Part shown: positions 44,944-54,700 of the stretch, piece by piece
How positions within the stretch are numbered: the first letter of the stretch is position 1
Layout of the letters: each line of letters begins with the position of its first letter
Assembly: GCA_039105265.1 (NCBI GenBank)
Contig: JAPFFF010000013.1
Location: 2,480,001-2,544,000, forward strand
DNA: 64,000 nt
Direction of reading: 5' to 3'
Source: Tritrichomonas musculus
Taxonomy: Eukaryota > Parabasalia > Tritrichomonadida > Tritrichomonadidae
The notes under the pieces: model-generated
The model's database searches: none
Told to the model about the DNA's origin: nothing
Seen by the model: the letters and a program-made list of their open reading frames with translations, nothing else
Position numbers and translations under genes: made by a program

Positions 44944-45897
44944 TCAAATAAAAACATTATTATTTCTATATTCAAATGTAGAATCACTAATTTTGGAGAA
45001 TGTGTAAAGCATATCTTCTCTTATCAACAAGTTCATTCCATTGGCAGAATATATAGAAAGAACAGATTGATCATCACCAAAAGGGTACCGGAAATCGTTC
45101 TTTTGATGAGATCGAATTATTTGATCCAAATTGTTATCCTTAAGAAATTGATGAACAGCTTTACTTCCATAATAAAAAGCATGCGAAACATTCTTATTAT
45201 ATTCAAATTTGTTAATTGTTGGACTTGGATCCGAAAATAGAATTTCATGTACAAGTCCATCTTCAACATTTTTTATAGGCCGTTGAATTGCATCAAGCTG
45301 CGCAATACTGAAAAGGTTAGGAGAAAGGCCACCATTCAAAAATAATATGGATTTTTCATCTTTATCGTTTTTAGCAATTGCTGCAAGTGGTAGACATTCA
45401 AAAACTTCTAGAAATTGATTGTAAATATCTTCATCAAAACGGCTGAAGCATTCTTCTTTGAATCCATATTTCTCTGTCATTTCTGGAGTCTCTTGCTCTC
45501 CTCTAAGTAAAAAAATTTGTTTAGGAGCTAATAGCTTCATGCATAATATAAAAGTAATGTTTTCTAGTGAATGTTTTCCATAATTAACGTAATCCCCAAG
45601 AAATAAAAATTTATCTGTAGGTTCATTTGTGCTAATCATCTTCCAAATGTGATTGTAATTACCTTTGAGATCACCTATAACATGAAGGCGTGGTTTAATT
45701 CGAAGAACTGTTGGATCTTCTAACAAACATGATTTTGCTAATGATAAAATTTGAGTTAAATTATCTCTTTCAATAGGCAAATGAACATCTTTTACTAGTT
45801 TTTTGTTTGAATTAAATAAATTGTATGTTGCCTCGACAGCTACTGTATCATATCCTTTTTGCCCACGAAGTTTATTATGGCGTGTGCCAAGAAACAT
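44944..45897 (-). CDS. PPP-family serine/threonine phosphatase, probably inactive
   Basis: 317 residues from the ATG at 45897; the frame extends to a TTG at 45906, but an initiator-like TCATT at 45907-45911 supports 45897. The PPP (PP1/PP2A) fold is clear from order and spacing of motifs, but most metal and catalytic residues are changed: GDxHG is GDLKG (75-79), GDxVDRG is GDYVNYG (101-107), RGNHE is RGEQE (132-136), HGG is NGG (188-190), while SDP (222-224) and a late RSH (about 262) remain. Loss of the GNHE Asn/His and of the metal His makes catalysis unlikely. The N-terminal 40 residues are unlike PP1. Likely a regulatory pseudophosphatase that binds PPP partners or substrates; inferred. 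Confidence 0.85.
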   Translation of the reverse strand: MFLGTRHNKLRGQKGYDTVAVEATYNLFNSNKKLVKDVHLPIERDNLTQILSLAKSCLLEDPTVLRIKPRLHVIGDLKGNYNHIWKMISTNEPTDKFLFLGDYVNYGKHSLENITFILCMKLLAPKQIFLLRGEQETPEMTEKYGFKEECFSRFDEDIYNQFLEVFECLPLAAIAKNDKDEKSILFLNGGLSPNLFSIAQLDAIQRPIKNVEDGLVHEILFSDPSPTINKFEYNKNVSHAFYYGSKAVHQFLKDNNLDQIIRSHQKNDFRYPFGDDQSVLSIYSANGMNLLIREDMLYTFSKISDSTFEYRNNNVFI

Positions 45898-45906
45898 GTA
45901 AATCAA

Positions 45907-45911
45907 AATGA
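45907..45911 (-). promoter_or_regulatory. Initiator-like TCATT before phosphatase
   Basis: TCATT on the coding strand with its A 12 bases before the ATG at 45897. It overlaps the TTG-extended frame and so argues against the longer start. Confidence 0.45.
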
Positions 45912-46422
45912 TTTGTTTTCAATTTTATTGATTCATTTCTGTAAATAGAAACATCTGGATATCAATAATATTTTTCAACCTGAAGAAACTTTTTCAATTA
46001 TTGATATCGTTTACTAATTAAATTTTCAATTCTAAATTGTTAAAGTTCTATCAAAATATTGAATTAAAATTTTTGTTTTTTTGAATAATTATTCAAATTC
46101 AATAAAAAAACAATGTAAGAAAACTAAATATATGTTAAATCTCTACTTTTGCAAGTTTAATGAGTTCTAGCACTCGATTAATTTAAATTTAGAAGAAGAA
46201 ATTAAACAATATATGATTAATTATTTTACACAATTATGGAATTTTAATTTTTTTATAACTAACAAAATAATAACTATTGGCCTATAAACGATGAGATTTA
46301 ATTTTGATATAAATTAAATTCATTAAGACTCCCAGTTCTTAGAACTCATTCAAGATATTCATAAAACTTTTTGAATTAAAATTTTGTTTGACCAAAAACA
46401 AATTGAATATTGAATATCCATA
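45912..46422. other. Spacer between divergent genes
   Basis: About 510 bp of AT-rich sequence between the phosphatase and the helical-repeat gene. No repeat or RNA was recognised. Confidence 0.4.
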
Positions 46423-47961
46423 ATGTGTTTTCTCTATAAGACATCCGAGTCAGATGAATCAGCCAATTTACAGAACAACCGAGTTCAAACAGAATTAAAT
46501 GATGAAGTTCCCTTTGAGCGTCCTTATTTTTTTAATAAAAATGAAATTCCTTATGTTGAAAGAGACGAAGTTTCACACTTTGCTGAAGAATTTGATATAG
46601 GAATTAGAAACAAATCTCTTGAACGGATATCAGAATCTTTAAGCAATTTTTTTGATCGTGTATCGTATTTAGATGAAAATCGACATATATGCCAAAGGAA
46701 GTTAAGTGACGACACAATGATATATATTGAAACAACTCCAGTTATTGCTGACGATATTATTTTTTGTTTAAAAAATATAATGGCGATTGATATCCATCTA
46801 CTCGTATTCGACCTCATGCAATATTTTTCAGACAGTGATGCCTTTATGGATGACATTCTTGTTCGTAATGGTCTTGAATATATAATACCACACGTTTCAG
46901 AAATGGAGAATCAAATTCTTTTACTCAAAACCATTCAAATTTTAGTAACTTTTTCAAAGAACCAAAAAAGTCATCAAAAATTGATCAGTAGTGAATTTAC
47001 ACGAAAATTTTTTAAAATATGCAATTCGCTTTTCTCTCCCAATAATTTTAAATACATAAACGAGATGATTTATTCAAGTTCTGTTTTAATGCGACAAATT
47101 GTTGGGATTGTTACCTTTTTTATTGATCCGACAAACATGCCTATGAACACATTGAATCTTAGTGAATCCGAAAAAGCATTTCTCCAGCATCAAGAGTCAT
47201 TCAAAAGGATGAGAAATCAAACACATCAAATTGAGAGCATCATATCACCAAAAATTTATAAAATTTTGATGAATTTTTTCCTTCCACAGCCTAAGAATAA
47301 ATACTTTGAACCCAAGTATTTCTATCATTCTCAATTAGAAATTCTGCAAGCGTTCAAGCTTCTTCACTTTGATTTTTTTTTCATTGAAAAAGTTTTCCCT
47401 ATCGTTCTGAAAATGGTTCCTAAAATGATTCAAATGAACAAAATTGACAGTTATCAATTGATCACAATTGTTTATGAAAACGATATTAATAATGATTATA
47501 AATCTGCCTTTTTCGACCCAGATGATAAAGACCACTACTGCTTCCCTTGGAAATGCTTGAGAGAGTCAATCCTCGCTGAAGATAAAAATGAAGTTTTCAG
47601 GGCTTTGGCGGTTTTGAGAGCTTTGTTTCAATATGACAAAAAAGCAATCACTGTGGCCTTGAGAAAGAGGGTTCATGAAGGCTTGATTATATTGATTCAA
47701 AACGCTACTTTCGATGTAAAAGAGAAAGTTCTCTGCGTCATCAATTCTTGGCTCAAGTGCACAAATTTGGACAAAGACAGATCGATGTTCTTGAATAAGG
47801 ACTTCGTAGATCTTCTGTTCGACAATTTCGAGTCCTACGATGACAGTATTAAGCAGCAAATTTATATGCTTATTCAACTGATTGGAGTGCTATGTATAGA
47901 GAATCCTGATCTCCAGCAATATATTTGTTTAAGATTGGAAGAAATTGGATTTCAACAATAA
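46423..47961 (+). CDS. Helical-repeat (armadillo/HEAT-like) cytosolic protein
   Basis: 512 residues from an ATG, with no signal peptide or membrane segment. Nearly all-helical, with pairs of amphipathic helices ('IHLLVFDLMQYFS...MDDILVRNGLEYIIPHVS..ENQILLLKTIQILVTFSKN') suggesting an ARM/HEAT superhelix. The N-terminal 35 residues are polar and disordered. Patterns such as 'VHEGLIILIQNATFDVKEKVLCVINSWLKC' recur in trichomonad hypothetical proteins of similar size. No enzyme motif. A scaffold role is the most that can be said. Confidence 0.75.
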   Translation: MCFLYKTSESDESANLQNNRVQTELNDEVPFERPYFFNKNEIPYVERDEVSHFAEEFDIGIRNKSLERISESLSNFFDRVSYLDENRHICQRKLSDDTMIYIETTPVIADDIIFCLKNIMAIDIHLLVFDLMQYFSDSDAFMDDILVRNGLEYIIPHVSEMENQILLLKTIQILVTFSKNQKSHQKLISSEFTRKFFKICNSLFSPNNFKYINEMIYSSSVLMRQIVGIVTFFIDPTNMPMNTLNLSESEKAFLQHQESFKRMRNQTHQIESIISPKIYKILMNFFLPQPKNKYFEPKYFYHSQLEILQAFKLLHFDFFFIEKVFPIVLKMVPKMIQMNKIDSYQLITIVYENDINNDYKSAFFDPDDKDHYCFPWKCLRESILAEDKNEVFRALAVLRALFQYDKKAITVALRKRVHEGLIILIQNATFDVKEKVLCVINSWLKCTNLDKDRSMFLNKDFVDLLFDNFESYDDSIKQQIYMLIQLIGVLCIENPDLQQYICLRLEEIGFQQ

Positions 47962-48473
47962 TTATTATTATTTCTATTATATATAAAAGTTATCTATAAA
48001 TTAAAAAAAAATTTTTTTAAAAATCATTTGAAAAATTGAATATACCCACAATTTTGAAAACAATTTTTAAAATTTCGATTTGCGACAAGTGTAAAATAAT
48101 GAATTGCTTTCTTGAATACATTCAACTTCATGATAAATAAGGTCGACCTTTGAATAACTTTATGAATTCTATATTTATTTGTATAAAATTATTCAAAAAA
48201 TTTTCTTCATTATCTTTTTATATAAAGATGTTCATCTTTGGTAGAAATTGAAATTTCATTTTTGATAACTCAAGTATATGATAATACATTTGTAATATAT
48301 TCTTCACTTAGAAAATATTACAAGTCATTCTTCAATAATTATACATTATTTTTATTTGTCAATTTTTATTAATTGCTTAAAAAATGATAATAATAAACAT
48401 TTATTGAAAGTTTTTTTGCTTTTAAAAAATAAAAAAAGATGTTTTTATTTAATCATATTACTAAGAAAAAAAA
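47962..48473. other. AT-rich spacer
   Basis: About 510 bp between the helical-repeat gene and tRNA-Asp. No feature found; the plus-strand frame at 48356-48592 crosses the tRNA and is fortuitous. Confidence 0.4.
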
Positions 48474-48544
48474 CTCGCTGGCCGGGAATCGGACCCGGGT
48501 CACAGGAACGACAATCCTACATGATACCATTACACTACCAGCGA
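48474..48544 (-). tRNA. tRNA-Asp (anticodon GTC)
   Basis: On the minus strand: acceptor TCGCTGG/CCAGCGA with G73 (the Asp identity base), D-arm with TAATGGTATCA, anticodon stem TAGGA/TCCTG (one wobble pair) around TTGTCGT giving anticodon GTC, and T-arm CCGGG TCCGATT CCCGG. A TTTTTTTCTT run follows as terminator. No intron. Confidence 0.93.
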
Positions 48545-48748
48545 TTACATTTAAGAAAAATTTTTTTATTTATGAAATGTAATATTTTATAAAATTTAAA
48601 ATTCTTTCAACTTCAAAACCTAAATATTAAGAATAATTTAAACTTTCGGAATATTCAAAATAAGATAGTCATTAAATATTTTATTTAAAATAATTTGTTA
48701 TGAAAATAAAAAACATTAAAATAAAAAAATAATTAAAAAATTCAACAA

Positions 48749-51700
48749 TCACTCAGCAGTGTCAGAAGACTGAGAAGCTTTGTGTGCAGCTGTTGCAGCA
48801 TCCGATGTTTCCTCACCAGTGCCATGCGCAATGCACCTTGAACAAACAACAGGCATCCTCTTCGCGCGGCACTTGCTGCATATGTAAAGGCCGCAGCGAG
48901 TGCAGCACGACAAGGATGTGTCATGCGAGTGGCAGATCGCGCAGCTGTTATAGAACATTTTGCCAACGAGCGTCTGCTTCTCGTTGTACATCGAGACAAG
49001 ACTGACGCTGCCGCTGCATCCAAAGACAAGGGCAGCTTTGTTATCGGCAAAAATGTGGACTGCGATGATCGGCTCGCTGATCTTGAGGAGGTTCACGCGA
49101 GTCAGACTCGAACAGAGAACGTTCAAGGTCCAAAGCTCGCAGAGTCCGTCCTTGCGGCCGAGGATGAAGAACGGCTCCTCGCACCAAATCTCAGAGTCAC
49201 AGACAGCAATGCAGCTGATCTCAGAACGTGAACTAAACAAAGAGCACCTCCTCTCATCATCACTCTCATCTTCATCATCATTCTCTTCTTTATTTTCATC
49301 ATCAAAATCTTCATTTTCTTGCTCATCATTATCATTTGCATTTTGTTCTTCTTTATTTTCACCATTAACTTTAGTTTCTTTTTCATTTTTATTTACATCA
49401 TCTTTACTTTCTTGTACATTTTCATTTTCATTTTCATCTTCATTTTCATCTTTATTATCATTTTCATTTTCATCTTTATTATCATTTTCATTTTCATCTT
49501 TATTATCATTTTCATTTTCATCTTTATTATCATTTTCATTTTCATCTTTATTTTCTTTTTCTTCTTTATTATTATTTTCTTGTTCATTTTCTTCTTTGTT
49601 TTCATTTTCACTTTGTTTCTCTTCTTCGTTACTATCTTCTTTATTGAGTTTATTTGGTGGTACAATTTTAGGTATTGGCAATGGTCTCTTCATTGCTACA
49701 GGCTGGAAAATGTTCTGAGACGCGATGATTCTAAAATCGAGACCAAATACGACAACTGTATATTTGTCAGCGGCAATGATAACGTTTGCTACGTCGTCAA
49801 ACTGCACGCACACAATGTCATTTTCGAAGATGCCTTTTTCAGTCTTTCTTATTAAGAAACCGGTTGTCACGTCGAACATGCTCAGCACCTTTGAATCAGC
49901 CACAATCAGCATAAAATGCTGCGATGAGAAAGCGACAGCAGTTGGCTCATTACAAAAAGTTATGAACTTTGCGATGACCTTTTCTTTACAATCTCTAATT
50001 ACAGCGTAGCCGAATTTTGAAGCGACAGCGAACATTGAAGCATCAGAAGACAAGCAGTAGCAAACAAGTTTCTCTTTGATTGGCTTCGGTTGTTGGAAGA
50101 AGGCGAAAGAAGTTGAAGCGTTAAAAGAGAAAGAAGTCAGAGTAACAGATGGAGAACTAATTGGAGATGAAGGTTGAGTATTTGAAGAAGAGGAAGAAGA
50201 AGAGATAGAATTCGCTACAGAAGTAGAAACCAAAGATTGTTGATTAACTTTAATTTCATGTAAATCATCTCTAACTTTAATAGCAATTCCAGCAACACCC
50301 ACGAAAAGCTCATTATCTGAAGCCACGTAAATACTTCTGTCAATAACACGAACATTTCGTGCGTATTTCGAAGTGTTCTTTAATCTTGTAATAAACAAAG
50401 GATCACTCGATGTTGCAAGCGTCTTTCTGTAATAAGGAGAAGACGTTCGTGCAGGATGAGGCTCTTTAAACAGCTGTGCTGGACATTGACCGAAGTTATT
50501 AATCATGTCAACAGCTGCATGAATATCTACATCTCCAAATGAATTCTTTTCAAGAGCATCATCGTATGAAAGGGGCTGATAACAATTAACACATCTAACT
50601 GCTTCTTCTCCACGTTGTTCATAGCCGAATATCAAATCAATCCATTCGTTGATTTTGTCTGCATTTTCAAGTGCAATTCTCATTTGCCAAATGAACTTCA
50701 ATGTGTCTTGCCCCCATTTCGGCATTGTAACAACTTGTAATGAAAGCCCATCTGTTCTTTCTCCTAGTTCAATATTGTTAGGGTTCTCAAAAATTTGAGG
50801 AAAGGCATAGAATTCTGGTATCAATTCTTTAACGTCTGCTTGATTTGTGTCACTTGCACTTCGCCATGCTTCGGCCACATTGCAGAAGAGTCTGTCCTTG
50901 TGATCCCAGCCATTATGAAGATGAATTGAAAAGAAAGTGAAGGGCTCAACTCGTAACATGTAATGAAGAATGGCTGCACTATGTGAATAATGCGTTCCAT
51001 AATGATAATTGGTCTCTTTATAAGTCAAAATAAACCTTTCTTTTCGGATTTCATTTTGCGCTCCCATTGGCTTCGATAGATCACGTGCAGTTACTATTTC
51101 ATCCTTTTCAAAGTCGCCGAGAATCCATGGAAAAACAGGATATTGGCTTGTGTCATTGAAACTTCTTCCAGCAGAAATATTAACGTACAAAAGGTAATCA
51201 AGTGTTGACAATTTTCCAGTTGTCCACAATTTAGTCACTTGATCAAGTGTCATGCTCATTATAAGACGTTGTGAAAAGCCAATTCCAATATTAGCGTCAG
51301 AAAGTATCTTAATTTTTGACTTAACTTTTTTCAGGAAAACTTTTTTATTCTTTTCAGTGTCAAAGATTATTGTGTATTGGTTTCCGCTGTTTGTAAATAT
51401 ATCAACCATTCGTGGCTGATATGCATAACGCCTCTCAATGACAAGAGTAACATTTGCATACTTAATTGAGATAAGACTTCTATTGCAGAAAAATGAAGAT
51501 GAATTTTCTTGCGTGTTTCCATAGAAGCCGAAGGCAGCAACTTCAAACGCTTCAAAATGACAAAGCATGTCTGATGATTCAGGAAGAATGATTCTTCCTG
51601 TTGATTCATCAATTGTTGAGTTCAAAAGTATTTCTAATGATTCATTGCCAATTGAACAAACACAAGCCATCACTTCAGGTGTTGTCAATAAGTCACATTT

Positions 51701-54700
51701 AATAATCGAATCAGTCGACCAAATCGACTCCAAAACTTCAAGTACAGCGCAAGTTGAACAATAAGGCGGCAATGACCAATCTGACAAACAAATGGCTGCA
51801 CTCTTCTCTTGACAAATTTCAGGAAGAATGCTTTTGAAAGTCGGAACATGCTTCGATCTGAGCAATGGAATCTGTCTGTGCGTTTTCTTAAATGGAACTG
51901 AAAATGAATAGACAAGCGGATCCATCTTTTGTGGCACTGTTAACGGCTGTGGTCCACGAACACTCATGAACTTCGTTGGTGGATTTATCAAGAACTTCAA
52001 GCTTGATTCTTTTCGGAACAATTTAATTAGAATGTCTTCTGAAGAAGCATTCATTTCATTCAAATGATAGAAAATTTGAAAACGTAATGATCGTCTTAAT
52101 ATCAAATTTTTGACATTTCGGATCTTTAATGTCTCTAAATAGTTTGGATGCAAAGGAGCTGTTGTAAAACTCGTCCTGAACTGACGAAGTGACTCTGTTG
52201 ACTGTTCCAATCCTTTGTTTATGTCATTCATGATGTCCGTGTATTGGTCTGGTTGATAAGAATACCAAATAAGTTGACTCTTTTCAAGCAAAGCTTTACA
52301 AAATTCAGTCTTTGGAATAAATTTACTTTTCTGAGTCACTGTTTCATATAACATGTCAAACTTAGCTGATTTTGAGACTTCATTTGTACACACGAAATGA
52401 AGAATGGCGGTGAAATATTTCGAATCATTCTTTAAATAACCACAAAAGACATCATTTGCAAATAAATCACACAAAATTTCAATTCGACAATCAATTGACT
52501 TGATTTTTGAAAGTGTGATGAGCGTCAAATTCTTGAAATTTGTTGTGTTTGACTTAATAATTTTCATAGAATTATTGAATAATATGAGTAACTTATTCAA
52601 TGGCCACAAACCTTCAAGAATTCGATACATTAAGAATGAAAAGAATTGATTTGCACATTCAGAAGAGATTGTATCGGAATCTTTCGACTGCGCTGCATTT
52701 TGCATGATGTACAATGCAATTGATTGGTGCATTAAACAGGCAATTACAGGATGAACATCACTACCAAATATTGTGTATCGAGCGAATGACTTCCTGATGT
52801 TATAAAAGACATTCTTTGTCTGACTAACTAGCAATTTTGAAACAAGATCAACAATCATATTGACTGCCTTTGTTTCAAATAAATCAGAAAGTTTTATGTT
52901 CTTTGGAATGTCTTCTGGCATTCGAATATTTTTGAAGTTAGAACGATTAGTGCTGCTATTTGAATTTGCATTCATAATGTTGCCAATCTTCTTTGAATTA
53001 TCACTTTTTCTAAGCTTGTCATAATGCGTGTATCGTCTTAGATACTTGATTGTCGTAGAGTGAAGATTGGTCGATAAAACAGCAGTCTTATCAATATCAA
53101 TTGAAATTGGAATGCTTGGTTGTTCATTCTTTTTCGTTGCTTTTGTTGACTTCTGGAATGGATAATCATGGAACGATAGCTTATCAAAACCAAGCGAACA
53201 AAGTCTCTCAATTTGCTGTGGACATGCTAAGAATTGCTTGTCTGTACAGATTGATCGTAACAATAACAATGTCTTGAAAGAAATGAATTTTGAATCAAAA
53301 TTAAATGGCTCAACAACATCCACTTTTTCAATGTCATCTGCTTCTTCTTCCTCTTCTTCGTTTGAGGCATTGGAAGTATTTGATGGTTGGGCATCTGATC
53401 CAGAGAATAAACTATCGGTTTGATTCAATTTTATATTCAAAAGTTCAATTTGTTTATCATTCAAACTTTTATCACAATTTTGAATTTCAATTCGAATGAT
53501 CGAGGCAATCATGTCAAGCAAAATTTTCAATACTTCAATATTGACCATAACCGTTTTTGCATAATCATCGATTGTGTTTAAGTACTTGTTTGTTAACAAG
53601 GCCAAAAAGAAGCACCATGCAACTTCCTGCTTATATAAAGATATGAAAAACGGAAGACTTTGTTTCAATGCATTAATCTCCCAATACTTGGGCGATTCAA
53701 GACAGACTTGTGCAAGATACTTGATGAACACGTATGAAAAGTCATCAGGCAAAACAGAAATGAAATAAAGAGAAGTTGCAAAATCAATTGATTTTGTATA
53801 AATTTCTTGGTCTTTCGTGACAATTTCAATGAGTTTTCGCATCCTTTCTGGATTTTCTGAAGGTTTGTCTATCTCGTATTTGTTATCATCTGAAATACGA
53901 TGAAGTGCAGCAACAGTGAAGATGATTCTTTCAATTGCATTTGGCCTTCTTTTAATATATGAAACAATGCCGCCTTCTATGTAACTTTTGGTTTCATCAC
54001 TCAGTTCAAGGATGCAATAAGCATCGAGAATTTGGTCAAAGAAATCATCGAAATCGTAATTCAATGAGAACAATTTTGGAAGAAAATCAAAGCAAATATT
54101 TGGTGATGAAATTATTTGCAAGTCACCAAAAATGCTTGAATAAGAACGAGTGTTAAATGTAGAAAGTGCGAATTTCTGACATTCAGAGGTGAAAAATTCA
54201 CCTTTCTTAAGAATTGCATATTTCATTGCTTGATTGAAAAAGTTCAATTCAATCTCGTTCTTCCTCAAGAGAATGAAGGCACATTTCATCCAAATAAAGA
54301 ATGTTTTAGATGTGTTTGTATCCTTCAACATTTGCAAGAAGATGTATTCAGGGCTGCCAATTTCTTTCAAGAAAGAGCCAATGCCTTTGTACTTAACAAA
54401 TTGAAAGCCAGGATGACAAACAATTTCAGGTTTTAAGTAATTTTGAGCTGTTCTTTGGTGAACGCCTTTGTAATAAGCGTTTTGAATGTCACTTTGTGAA
54501 TAAGCCTCATCAGCAATTAAGAAGTCATCTTTAATGTACCAAACAGCCTTGTTTTTCTCTTCGCTTCCAATGATGAGCTTATCAGAAAGTTGGACAAAGT
54601 TGTCAAAGATTTTCATTCCGTCCAAATAAACGGATGCATAATTAGTCAATTGAAAATTCTTTGATTGTGTCACTAGAGCCAAAAAGTGCCATCTTTTCAA

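Noticed and set aside
48742-49231. Overlapping frames at the 3' end of the BEACH gene
   Set aside because: Higher GC removes stops from all frames. Only the BEACH frame has domain homology (Cys pairs of the zinc finger).
49319-49855. Long plus-strand frames over the BEACH gene's acidic repeat
   Set aside because: Ile/Phe-only reading is the complement of the Lys/Asp/Glu/Asn repeat and not a gene.
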